Origin: DASYQD01 sp036005845 | GTDB taxonomy: Bacteria > Acidobacteriota > Thermoanaerobaculia > Multivoradales > JAIOJS01 | Assembly: GCA_036005845.1 (NCBI GenBank) | Contig: DASYQD010000131.1 | Coordinates: 1-21,160, forward strand | DNA: 21,160 nucleotides | Reading direction: 5' to 3' | Made by a program: the position numbers and the translations under genes | Notes under the pieces: generated by a model | What the model was told of the DNA's origin: nothing | The model's database searches: none | The model's input: only the letters and a program-made list of their open reading frames with translations | Shown here: positions 15,100-21,160 of the stretch, one piece after another | Layout of the letters: each line of letters opens with the position of its first letter | Position numbering within the stretch: position 1 is the first letter of the stretch

Positions 15100-16536
15100 T
15101 TGAAGATCGCCTTCCTCAAGCCCCCCATCGGCGGCATCCTCGGCCTCGAGATGCTGACCTTCGTCGAGCCGCTCGGCCTGATCTGCGTCGCCGGCGCGCT
15201 CGAGGAGCTGGGGCACGAGTGCGCGATCTTCGACCTCCGCATCGATGGCGAAGACGAGGGCATGGAGGCCTGCCGCCGCTTCGACCCCGACGTCGTCGGC
15301 CTGCAGTGCAACTTCACCACCGAACGCAAGCGCACCCTGCGCCTCGCCGAGCGCGTGCAGCGCGAGATGCCGCGCGCCTTCGTGGTGGTCGGCGGCCACG
15401 ACGCCTCGCGCGAGCCGCACTGGTTCGAGCAGCCGCTCTTCGACGTCATCGCGGTCGGCGACGGTGAGGAGATCATGCCGCAGCTCGTCGAGGCGCTCGC
15501 TCACGACCGCGACTTGCGCGACGTGGCCGGCCTGGTCCTCAACCGCGACGGCGGCCAGCTTCCCACCGGCCACGCCCCGGCCCGCCGCGAGCTCGACACG
15601 CTGCCGATGCCGGCGCGCCACCTGATCTCGCGCTACGCACCGCACTACTACATCAACTTCAGGAAGCCGCTGGCGCTGCTCGAGACGGCGCGCGGCTGCC
15701 CGTTCAAGTGCAACTTCTGCTCGGTGTGGAAGTTCCACGAGAGCACCTTCCGCGAGAAGTCGCCCGCCCGCGTCGTCGAGGAGCTGCGCGCCGTCGAGGC
15801 GCCCAACGTCTTCATCACCGACGACATCTTCTGGATGAACGTGCGCCGCGGCGAGGAGATGGCGCAGGCCATCAAGGCCGCCGGCATCAAGAAGTACTTC
15901 ACGGTGCAGACGCGCACCGACATCATCTGCAAGTTCCCGCACCTCATCGAGATGTGGAAGGACTGCGGGTCGCTGGCCATCTTCCTCGGCCTCGAGTCGG
16001 TGACCGACGAAGGCCTGAAGGCGGTCAACAAGAAGAACACCGCCAGCAACAACGTGCGCGCCATCGAGATCCTGAAGGACCTCGGCGTCGGCTTCACGCC
16101 CAACTTCATCGTCGACCCGGCGTGGGACCGCGACGACTTCGAGCGCCTCAAGGAATGGATCGAGATGATGGGCGCCTACAACAGCGGCTTCTCGATCCTG
16201 ACGCCGCTGCCGGGCACGGACCTGTGGGACGCCGCCAGCCGCCAGGTGACGACGCACGACTGGGAGATGTACGACATCGTCCACGCCGTGCTGCCCACCA
16301 AGCTGCCGCTCGACGAGTTCTACGGCGAGTACTCGGCGCTCTGGCGCCACGTCCTCGACCTGCGCTACCGCACCAAGGGCAAGGTCAAGACCTTCGTCCA
16401 GCTCGGCGCCGCCCTCGCCACCGGCAAGGTCACCATGTCGGCGGTCAAGAAGGGCATGAACATGGCGAAGGTCTTCAGCGACCCCGCCACCTTCCTCGCC
16501 GCTCACGAGCGCATGACCCCGGCCGCCGCCGGCTAG
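15100..16536 (+). CDS. B12-binding radical SAM protein, HpnR (hopanoid C-3 methylase)-like
   Basis: A 478-residue class B radical SAM enzyme. Residues 1-130 form the Rossmann-like cobalamin-binding domain (MKIAFLKPP, EPLGLICVAGALEELGHE, FDPDVVGLQCNF, VVGGHDAS, GDGEEIMPQLV). The [4Fe-4S]-SAM motif C-x3-C-x2-C is Cys200, 204 and 207 in RGCPFKCNFCSVWKF, followed by ITDDIFW, a FLGLESVTDEGL block and TPLPGTDLWD. The C-terminal stretch YDIVHAVLPTKLPLDEFY resembles, from memory, HpnR, which methylates hopanoids at C-3. No other hopanoid gene is in the window, so the substrate is unproven. TTG at 15100 is preferred: AGGGA lies nine bases upstream and MKIAFLKPP is the typical beginning of this family. 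ATG at 15037 has no ribosome-binding site and sits in a hairpin loop. Confidence 0.85.
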   Translation: MKIAFLKPPIGGILGLEMLTFVEPLGLICVAGALEELGHECAIFDLRIDGEDEGMEACRRFDPDVVGLQCNFTTERKRTLRLAERVQREMPRAFVVVGGHDASREPHWFEQPLFDVIAVGDGEEIMPQLVEALAHDRDLRDVAGLVLNRDGGQLPTGHAPARRELDTLPMPARHLISRYAPHYYINFRKPLALLETARGCPFKCNFCSVWKFHESTFREKSPARVVEELRAVEAPNVFITDDIFWMNVRRGEEMAQAIKAAGIKKYFTVQTRTDIICKFPHLIEMWKDCGSLAIFLGLESVTDEGLKAVNKKNTASNNVRAIEILKDLGVGFTPNFIVDPAWDRDDFERLKEWIEMMGAYNSGFSILTPLPGTDLWDAASRQVTTHDWEMYDIVHAVLPTKLPLDEFYGEYSALWRHVLDLRYRTKGKVKTFVQLGAALATGKVTMSAVKKGMNMAKVFSDPATFLAAHERMTPAAAG

Positions 16537-16551
16537 CCGGTCTGCGCCGCG

Positions 16552-17154
16552 CTACGGCAGCACGACGAAGAACGGCATCGTGCCGGCTCGCTGCAGCTCG
16601 GCGACGAGCGGCAGCAGCAGCAGAGGACTGAGGAACACGGCCGTCTCGAGGACACCGCGGCCGAGGGCGCGAAAGTCGACGGCGCCCGCTCCGCCAGGCA
16701 CCCACGGCCAGCGCGGGAAGAGCGCCGGAACGCTCGCCCGATAGTCCGCGTAATCGTCGAATTGGTGCGCGAGGAAGGCCTCCTCGGTACGGATCGTCGG
16801 CGGCACCAGGAGGACACAACCGGCGAGGTAGACGGCGACGAGGCTAAGCCGCTGCGTGGAGAGCACCAGGCCGAGCCCACCGACCAGGGAGCCCAGGTAG
16901 AGCGGATGGCGGCAGACGGCGTACGGCCCGGTGCGCACGAGCTGCCGCTTCTTGCGGCCGCCGATGTGCCGGTGCGCCCAGGTGCGGCCGCCGAAGCCGA
17001 CCACGGCGAGCAGCGCCCCTGCAGCGAACAGCCAATCGCCGACCGGCTCGGGACCGTAGAGCGTCCAGTGGCTGGCGCTCATTAGCACGGTCGCCAGCAC
17101 CGCGACGGCGAGCAGGCGGGTGAGGTACAGCCGGACACGGATGCCCGTCCGCAT
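16552..17154 (-). CDS. Isoprenylcysteine carboxyl methyltransferase (ICMT)/PEMT-type membrane protein
   Basis: A 200-residue membrane protein with about five hydrophobic segments. It carries the SAM-binding signature of bacterial ICMT/phospholipid-methyltransferase proteins: TGPYAVCRHPLYLGSL (75-90), then RTEEAFL (122-128) and FDDYADYRASVPALFPRW. Bacterial members methylate varied or unknown acceptors; true prenylcysteine substrates are not expected here. The frame is open up to a TTG at 17223, but that extension reads as non-coding and ATG at 17154 gives the family's usual length; neither has a clear ribosome-binding site. It is convergent with the radical SAM gene, 15 bases apart, and lies 92 bases after the ABC permease on the same strand. 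Confidence 0.8.
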   Translation of the reverse strand: MRTGIRVRLYLTRLLAVAVLATVLMSASHWTLYGPEPVGDWLFAAGALLAVVGFGGRTWAHRHIGGRKKRQLVRTGPYAVCRHPLYLGSLVGGLGLVLSTQRLSLVAVYLAGCVLLVPPTIRTEEAFLAHQFDDYADYRASVPALFPRWPWVPGGAGAVDFRALGRGVLETAVFLSPLLLLPLVAELQRAGTMPFFVVLP

Positions 17155-17246
17155 CACACGGTGCGGACAACGATGGGGCGCGGTCACCCACCGCGCGCCG
17201 ACTCCCCCGACCACTGGATCCAACGGGGTGCGAGTCTAGTCGATGC

Positions 17247-18389
17247 TCACACCCAGCGGAAGCGCTTCACCGCGACCGCGAAGGCCAGCACGGCCCAGCC
17301 GGCGAGGAGTGCCAACCCCAGGCCGTGGCCGGCGAGCGAGGCGCCGTCGTTGAAGACGGCGCGCAGCACGCGCAGGAAGGGTGAGAGCGGCAGCAGCAGG
17401 GTCAGGTTCTGCAGCCACTTGGGCGCGCTGTCGAGGCGGAAGTAGACGCCGGAGAAGATCATCATCGGGAAGAACGCCAGGTTGGCGATGGCGCCGTAGG
17501 TCTCGACCGTCGACGCCAGGCTCGCCAGCGCGAAGCCCATGGCGATGAAGGTCGCGGTGCCGGCGACGACGAGCGCCGCGAAGACCAGGTACGACCCTTC
17601 GTTGCGGATGCCGAAGCCGAGCCACGCGGCGAGCAGAAGCACCGCCGTCTGCAGCACGACGACGGTGACCCGCTGCAGGATCTGCCCCATGAGGAACACC
17701 CACTTCGGCAGCGGCGTCACCGCCAGGCGCCGGTATTTCCCCTTCTCGCGGTACGACACGGTGACCATGCCGACGGCGAACAGGCCCATGGTGAGCAGGT
17801 TCAGGCCGATGAGGCCGGGCACCAGGAACGCGGCGTAGGTGTTGGAGTGCGCGTGGCCCGGGCTCTCGACGACCATCGGGATGCGCTCGGGCTCGGGCGA
17901 GCCGTGCAGCCGCGCCTGCGCCACCAGGAACGCCTGGCTCGCCGCCGCCGCCGCCGCCGACCCTTGCGCGATCAGGTAACTGTTGAGCCGCAGCCGGTAG
18001 CCGTCGCCGACGCTCTCGAGCTGCGCCGAGGTCTCGCCCTTGCGCCAGCGCGCTTCGGCGGCCGCCGGGTCGAGCGTCGTCACCTTGAGGTGCGCCTCGT
18101 TGAGCGCGCGCAGGAACGCGGCATCGCGCGGCGACTCCTGCGCCGGCTGGACACGGACGAGCGAGATCGAGGGTCCGCCGCCGGAGCGGAAGATCATCCC
18201 CATGCCGAAGAGCATCAGCAGCGGGAAGAGGAAGGTCCAGAACATGGCGCCGCGGTCGCGCAGGTAGAGCCGCCACTCGATGCGGAACTGCTGCCCCAGC
18301 AGCTTGAGCGGATGCGGGTGTCGCCCGGCGGCGCGCGGCGCGCGGTCGGCGCCGATCAGCGGAGCGGTGGAAGCGGGCGTGGCGTCCAT
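17247..18389 (-). CDS. ABC-2 type transporter permease
   Basis: A 380-residue permease with the ABC-2 layout: a cytoplasmic N-terminus, the first helix at about 49-67 (FWTFLFPLLMLFGMGMIF), and an extracytoplasmic domain of about 140 residues. The remaining helices follow in the second half, after NTYAAFLVPGLIGLNLLTMG. The coupling region YREKGKYRRLAVTPLPKW and the FFPMMIFSGVYFRLDSAPKWLQ segment are typical of DrrB/YhbE-like exporters. ATG at 18389 is 8 bases after the ATPase stop, with a weak GAGAG site. A longer open frame continues over the ATPase gene but reads as arginine-rich noise. Together with the ATPase it forms an efflux system; the exported substrate (drug, lipid or other) cannot be inferred. 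Confidence 0.9.
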   Translation of the reverse strand: MDATPASTAPLIGADRAPRAAGRHPHPLKLLGQQFRIEWRLYLRDRGAMFWTFLFPLLMLFGMGMIFRSGGGPSISLVRVQPAQESPRDAAFLRALNEAHLKVTTLDPAAAEARWRKGETSAQLESVGDGYRLRLNSYLIAQGSAAAAAASQAFLVAQARLHGSPEPERIPMVVESPGHAHSNTYAAFLVPGLIGLNLLTMGLFAVGMVTVSYREKGKYRRLAVTPLPKWVFLMGQILQRVTVVVLQTAVLLLAAWLGFGIRNEGSYLVFAALVVAGTATFIAMGFALASLASTVETYGAIANLAFFPMMIFSGVYFRLDSAPKWLQNLTLLLPLSPFLRVLRAVFNDGASLAGHGLGLALLAGWAVLAFAVAVKRFRWV

Positions 18390-18397
18390 CTCGACTC

Positions 18398-19315
18398 TCA
18401 GTCGCGCAGGCTGCGGCCGGTCATGTGCAGGAAGACGTCCTCGAGCGTCGCCCGCCGCACGTGCACCTGCGCGTAGTCGATCCCTTCGCTCTCCGCCGCG
18501 GCGAGGAGGCGCGGCAGCATCGTCTTGGGATCCGAGGTGGGGATCTCCCACAACGCGCCGCGCGCCTCGACCGGCACGTCGAGCCGCGCGCGCAGAGGGG
18601 CGGGGTCGGGCGGCGTGCCGTCGAAGGTGAGCTCGACGACGCTGGGGATGCCGAGGCTGGCGATGAGCTCGCGCGGCGTGCCGGTCTGCAGCACCTTGCC
18701 GTGGTCGAGGATGGCGAGCCGGTCGCACAGGGTCTCCGCCTCGTCCATGTAGTGGGTGGTGAGCATCACCGTGCGCCCGGCCGCCTTCATGCCGCGCACC
18801 ACCTCCCACAGCGAACGGCGCCCCTGCGGGTCGAGGCCGGCAGTGGGCTCGTCGAGGAACACCACTTCCGGGTCGTTGACCAGCGCCAGCGCCAGCGCCA
18901 GCCGCTGCGCCTGCCCTCCCGACAGCGTGATGTGGTACGCGTCGGCCTTGTCTTGCAGCTGCACCAGCTCGAGCAGCTCGTCGGTGGCGCGCCGCCGCGG
19001 GTAGTAGCTGCCGAACAGGTCGAGCGCCTCGCGCGGCGTGATCTTGTTGTAGAGGCTCGTCGCCTGCAGCTGCACGCCGATGCGGGCGCGGATCTCGGGC
19101 GCCTCGTCGCGCCAGCGCAGGCCGCAGACCTCGATGTCGCCGCCGTCGGGCTCGGTGAGGCCCTCGATCATCTCCAGCGTCGTCGTCTTGCCGGCGCCGT
19201 TGGGGCCGAGGAGGCCGAACACTTCGCCCGCCGCCACCTCGAAATCGACGCCGGCGACGGCGAGCACCTTGGGGAACTGCTTGCGCAGGCTGCGGACGGC
19301 GACTTGGCTGGCCAC
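18398..19315 (-). CDS. ABC transporter ATP-binding protein (exporter type)
   Basis: A 305-residue ATPase with all nucleotide-binding motifs: Walker A GPNGAGKT (37-44), Q-loop near Gln84, signature LSGGQ (131-135), Walker B VVFLDEP (151-157), D-loop GLD and switch His188 in LTTHYMDEAE. The C-terminal 90 residues form the accessory domain found in DrrA/CcmA-type exporters, ending with TLEDVFLHMTGRSLRD. The start is GTG at 19315 with only a weak upstream site. Its partner permease follows after 8 bases, so the two are co-transcribed. A 91-base gap separates it from the end of the Nramp/PRC operon upstream. Confidence 0.93.
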   Translation of the reverse strand: MASQVAVRSLRKQFPKVLAVAGVDFEVAAGEVFGLLGPNGAGKTTTLEMIEGLTEPDGGDIEVCGLRWRDEAPEIRARIGVQLQATSLYNKITPREALDLFGSYYPRRRATDELLELVQLQDKADAYHITLSGGQAQRLALALALVNDPEVVFLDEPTAGLDPQGRRSLWEVVRGMKAAGRTVMLTTHYMDEAETLCDRLAILDHGKVLQTGTPRELIASLGIPSVVELTFDGTPPDPAPLRARLDVPVEARGALWEIPTSDPKTMLPRLLAAAESEGIDYAQVHVRRATLEDVFLHMTGRSLRD

Positions 19316-19361
19316 GACGGCGCAAGCCTAGCTCGTCGCGGACGCGGCCGCACCACCGTCG

Positions 19362-19378
19362 GGCGGCCGGCGGCCGCC
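19362..19378. terminator. Short GC hairpin between the PRC-barrel operon and the ABC operon
   Basis: GGCGGCC (19362-19368) and GGCCGCC (19372-19378) form a perfect 7-base-pair stem with a GGC loop. It lies between the last PRC-type gene and the ATPase, both on the minus strand. No T-run follows, so it is a weak terminator candidate and could be chance at this GC content. Confidence 0.25.
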
Positions 19379-19410
19379 GTTGGGCGCGCCAGCGCGTGGC
19401 GAGGCGCGGG

Positions 19411-19719
19411 TTAACGCGTCAGCCGCTTCAGCTCGGCGATCGTGCAGCGCAGCCGCGGGTGCTCGGGATCGGCGAGGTCGAGCTGCTCCCACGGCACGCG
19501 CAGCGCCCCGCTGCCCATCGCCAGGCCGACGAGCCCCGCCGCTGAGAGGCCCAGGCGGTACCAGAGCGCCGCCGGGCCGAGCAGGAACTCCCGAACGAGG
19601 CACTCCTTCCCCACCCGCTCGGCCTTCACCGAGTGGATGCAGCCGGCGACGGCGCCTTCCGAGTCGATCACTTTGCGGCCGTGCAGCTGCTCCAGATGGA
19701 GGAGACGCGGCGCCGTCAC
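19411..19719 (-). CDS. Small PRC-barrel-like protein, third gene of the Nramp operon
   Basis: A 102-residue protein. Residues 8-45 (LEQLHGRKVIDSEGAVAGCIHSV) match the start of a PRC-barrel, a small beta-barrel used by regulatory and scaffold proteins (the fold of the RimM C-terminus and photosynthetic H subunit). A hydrophobic stretch at about 55-72 (LGLSAAGLVGLAMGSGAL) could be a membrane or buried helix. The C-terminal part, RVPWEQLDLAD ... RLRCTIAELKRL, is a strand plus helix. GTG at 19719 overlaps the stop of the preceding gene by one base (TAGTG), with AAGGA six bases upstream, so translation is coupled. A longer open frame upstream is a shadow of that gene. A role with the metal transporter is inferred from position. 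Confidence 0.7.
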   Translation of the reverse strand: MTAPRLLHLEQLHGRKVIDSEGAVAGCIHSVKAERVGKECLVREFLLGPAALWYRLGLSAAGLVGLAMGSGALRVPWEQLDLADPEHPRLRCTIAELKRLTR

Positions 19720-20102
19720 TACTTGTCCTTCTCCTTCTCGCCCGGGATCTTGGCGACGACGTGGAAGCGCAGCCAGCGCTCCCAGTCGAAGGCGGGCGTC
19801 TCCTGGTCCTCGACGTCGAGCTGCACGTGGTGGGTCGTCACGTCGATCACCTTCTCCCACCCCGGCCGGAACCGCGCCGTGCGGCGCACGCTCCAACGCT
19901 CGCGCAACGCCTCGAGCCAGCGCTCGGCGCGCGGATGAAGACGACGCGCGAGAGTGACGAAGCCCATCTCCAGCGCCGCCACCCGCGGCGGCTCGCCGTC
20001 GCGCAGCTCGAGCACGACGCCGTCGACGCGCCCCATCTTCGTCCCCTCGCGGTCGACGACCTGCTTGTCGAGCACGTCACGGATCAGGTCGAGCTGCTGC
20101 AC
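19719..20102 (-). CDS. PRC-barrel domain protein, second gene of the Nramp operon
   Basis: A 127-residue protein with a PRC-barrel at about 8-50, including VLDKQVVDREGTKMGRVDGV and a strand LELRDGEPPRVAALEMG. This is followed by a basic helix (LARRLHPRAERWLEALRERW, 51-70), a strand segment and a Lys/Glu-rich end. It has no membrane helix and is presumably cytoplasmic. GTG at 20102 has GAGGAAG eight bases upstream and lies 15 bases after the transporter stop. The next gene overlaps it by one base. Two PRC-type proteins behind one metal transporter suggest a regulatory or gating partner; that is inference from gene order. Confidence 0.75.
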   Translation of the reverse strand: MQQLDLIRDVLDKQVVDREGTKMGRVDGVVLELRDGEPPRVAALEMGFVTLARRLHPRAERWLEALRERWSVRRTARFRPGWEKVIDVTTHHVQLDVEDQETPAFDWERWLRFHVVAKIPGEKEKDK

Positions 20103-20117
20103 TCTCGTTGCTTCCTC

Positions 20118-21160
20118 TCAGCTGCCTCCCAGCACCGCCAGCGGAATCGACACCACCGCCAGCACGCAGGCGAGCACGACGATGAAGGCGGTGACGAGAT
20201 TCGACAGCACGCCGTTGCAGTGCTCGCGCAGCAGCCGGCGGTCGTTCATCAGCAGCAGGAAGGGGATGACGACGAAGGGCAGCACCGCGGCGTTGATCGC
20301 CATGGTGAGCAGCGTCAGCTTGAGCGGGTCGACGCCGAGCAGGATGACGAGCGAGCCGAGCGCGATGGCCGCCGTGTAGACGAGGCTGAAGCGGGCATCC
20401 GACTTGGGGTCGAGGTCCTCGCCCCAATTCCAGCCAAAAGTCTGCGCCGTCGTGTAGGCCATCGACAGCGACACCTCGAGCGCGGCGCCCAGGCAGGCGA
20501 TGGCCATCGCCGCCGCGAACAGCGCGAAGCCCCAGAACGGAAAGGCGTCGGTGAGCATCAGCGCCGCCTGGTGGTAGTCGTCGACCGCGATGCCGCGCGG
20601 CGCGAGGACCATCGCGGAGACCACGAGGGCACCGAGCGCGATCAGGCTGCCGAAGCCCATGCCGATCACCGCGATGCCGCGGTTGACCGGCACGTAGGTG
20701 GCGTCCCACTCGTCCTCCACCGCGCCCGACGAATAGAAGTAGAAGAGGTAGGGCGCCAGCACCGCGCCGACGATGCTGACGGCGATGAACCAGTACTTCG
20801 CCGCATCGTGGGCCGGCAGCGAGGGCAGCGCGCCGGCGAGCAGCTCGCCCGTCGGCGGGTGGTGCAGCACGGCGGCGACGACGAAGCAGAGCGTGAGCAG
20901 GCCGAGCAGCGAGGTGCTGTTCTCGATGGTGTTGAACTTGGCGCGCCAGAGGAACAGCCACACCGCCGCGCCCACCGGCAGCGCCCACACCGGCGTCGGC
21001 AGCCCGCTCACCAGATGCAGCGCGAAGCAGATGCCGCCGATCTCGCTGGCCAGCACCAGCAGGTGCACGAGCGTGAGCACGACGAACGGCACGACCCAGG
21101 CACCGAAGCCGAAGTGCTCGCGGATGGCGTCGGGCAGCGCCTTCTTGGTGACGGCGGCGA
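20118..21160 (-). CDS. Nramp-type divalent metal transporter, divergent, N-terminus beyond right edge
   Basis: 346 residues of a polytopic transporter, open at the right edge; the reading continues upstream of the first in-window GTG through AVTKKALPDAIREHFGFG. It aligns with Nramp/MntH from about TM3 (LASEIGGICFALHLVSGLP) onward. The segment IVGAVLAPYLFYFYSSGAVE takes the place of TM6, which in MntH reads IVGATIMPHVIYLHSS. The metal-binding Met of the M-P-H motif is therefore Ala, and the His is Tyr. TM1, with the D-P-G-N motif, lies outside the window. Classical Nramps import Mn2+ or Fe2+ with protons; loss of this Met is linked with relaxed selectivity toward Mg2+ and Ca2+. First visible gene of an operon with two PRC-type proteins. 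Confidence 0.82.
   Translation of the reverse strand, partial: AAVTKKALPDAIREHFGFGAWVVPFVVLTLVHLLVLASEIGGICFALHLVSGLPTPVWALPVGAAVWLFLWRAKFNTIENSTSLLGLLTLCFVVAAVLHHPPTGELLAGALPSLPAHDAAKYWFIAVSIVGAVLAPYLFYFYSSGAVEDEWDATYVPVNRGIAVIGMGFGSLIALGALVVSAMVLAPRGIAVDDYHQAALMLTDAFPFWGFALFAAAMAIACLGAALEVSLSMAYTTAQTFGWNWGEDLDPKSDARFSLVYTAAIALGSLVILLGVDPLKLTLLTMAINAAVLPFVVIPFLLLMNDRRLLREHCNGVLSNLVTAFIVVLACVLAVVSIPLAVLGGS

Noticed and set aside
17155..17223. TTG-initiated 23-residue extension of the ICMT-type protein
   Set aside because: The extension lacks family similarity and has no ribosome-binding site; ATG at 17154 gives the normal length, though the start remains open.
18390..19325. N-terminal extension of the ABC permease frame across the ATPase gene
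   Set aside because: The extension is arginine-rich noise in another frame of a fully motif-supported ATPase; the real permease starts at 18389.

Overview
The window is very GC-rich, densely coding DNA from a bacterial chromosome. Genes lie on both strands with short gaps, and no tRNA, rRNA, CRISPR array, transposase or phage gene was seen. An HflX GTPase, an HpnR-like B12 radical SAM enzyme, a xanthine-dehydrogenase-type iron-sulfur subunit, PRC-barrel proteins and a very large membrane patatin point to an uncultured high-GC lineage of the old deltaproteobacterial kind (Myxococcota or Binatota-like). That placement is inference and is weak. The extreme GC produces long open frames opposite real genes; these were discarded.

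Layout. 1-273 (-): N-terminal part of hflX, running off the left edge. 464-1051 (+): a TMEM165/GDT1-type membrane protein. 1062-4248 (-): a three-gene operon in which two paralogous two-module proteins flank an Asp-box beta-propeller with a histone-like lysine/arginine tail. 4392-5626 (+): a TetR regulator overlapping an orphan [2Fe-2S] subunit of a molybdenum hydroxylase. 5660-5702: a perfect hairpin overlapping a G-quadruplex motif between convergent genes. 5714-10787 (-): aldehyde dehydrogenase, then a GT39-like membrane glycosyltransferase, then an M1-type secreted metalloprotease, probably co-transcribed. 11013-15002 (+): a 1329-residue patatin-like lipase whose catalytic Ser and Asp are separated by a multi-pass membrane region. 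15100-16536 (+): an HpnR-like B12-binding radical SAM protein. 16552-17154 (-): an isoprenylcysteine-methyltransferase-type membrane protein. 17247-19315 (-): an ABC-2 exporter (ATPase then permease). 19411-21160 (-): a divergent Nramp-type metal transporter, cut by the right edge, followed by two PRC-barrel-type proteins.

How the genes fit together. The patatin, HpnR-like and ICMT-like genes are neighbours and all plausibly act on membrane lipids, but they are not one operon and the link is inference. The Nramp/PRC/PRC genes form a tight operon and suggest a transporter with dedicated cytoplasmic partners. The paralog/propeller/paralog operon is the least explained unit and the best candidate for an undescribed system.

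With these assignments no stretch longer than 300 bases lacks a gene. The longest gaps are 10788-11012 and 274-463, both between divergent genes.
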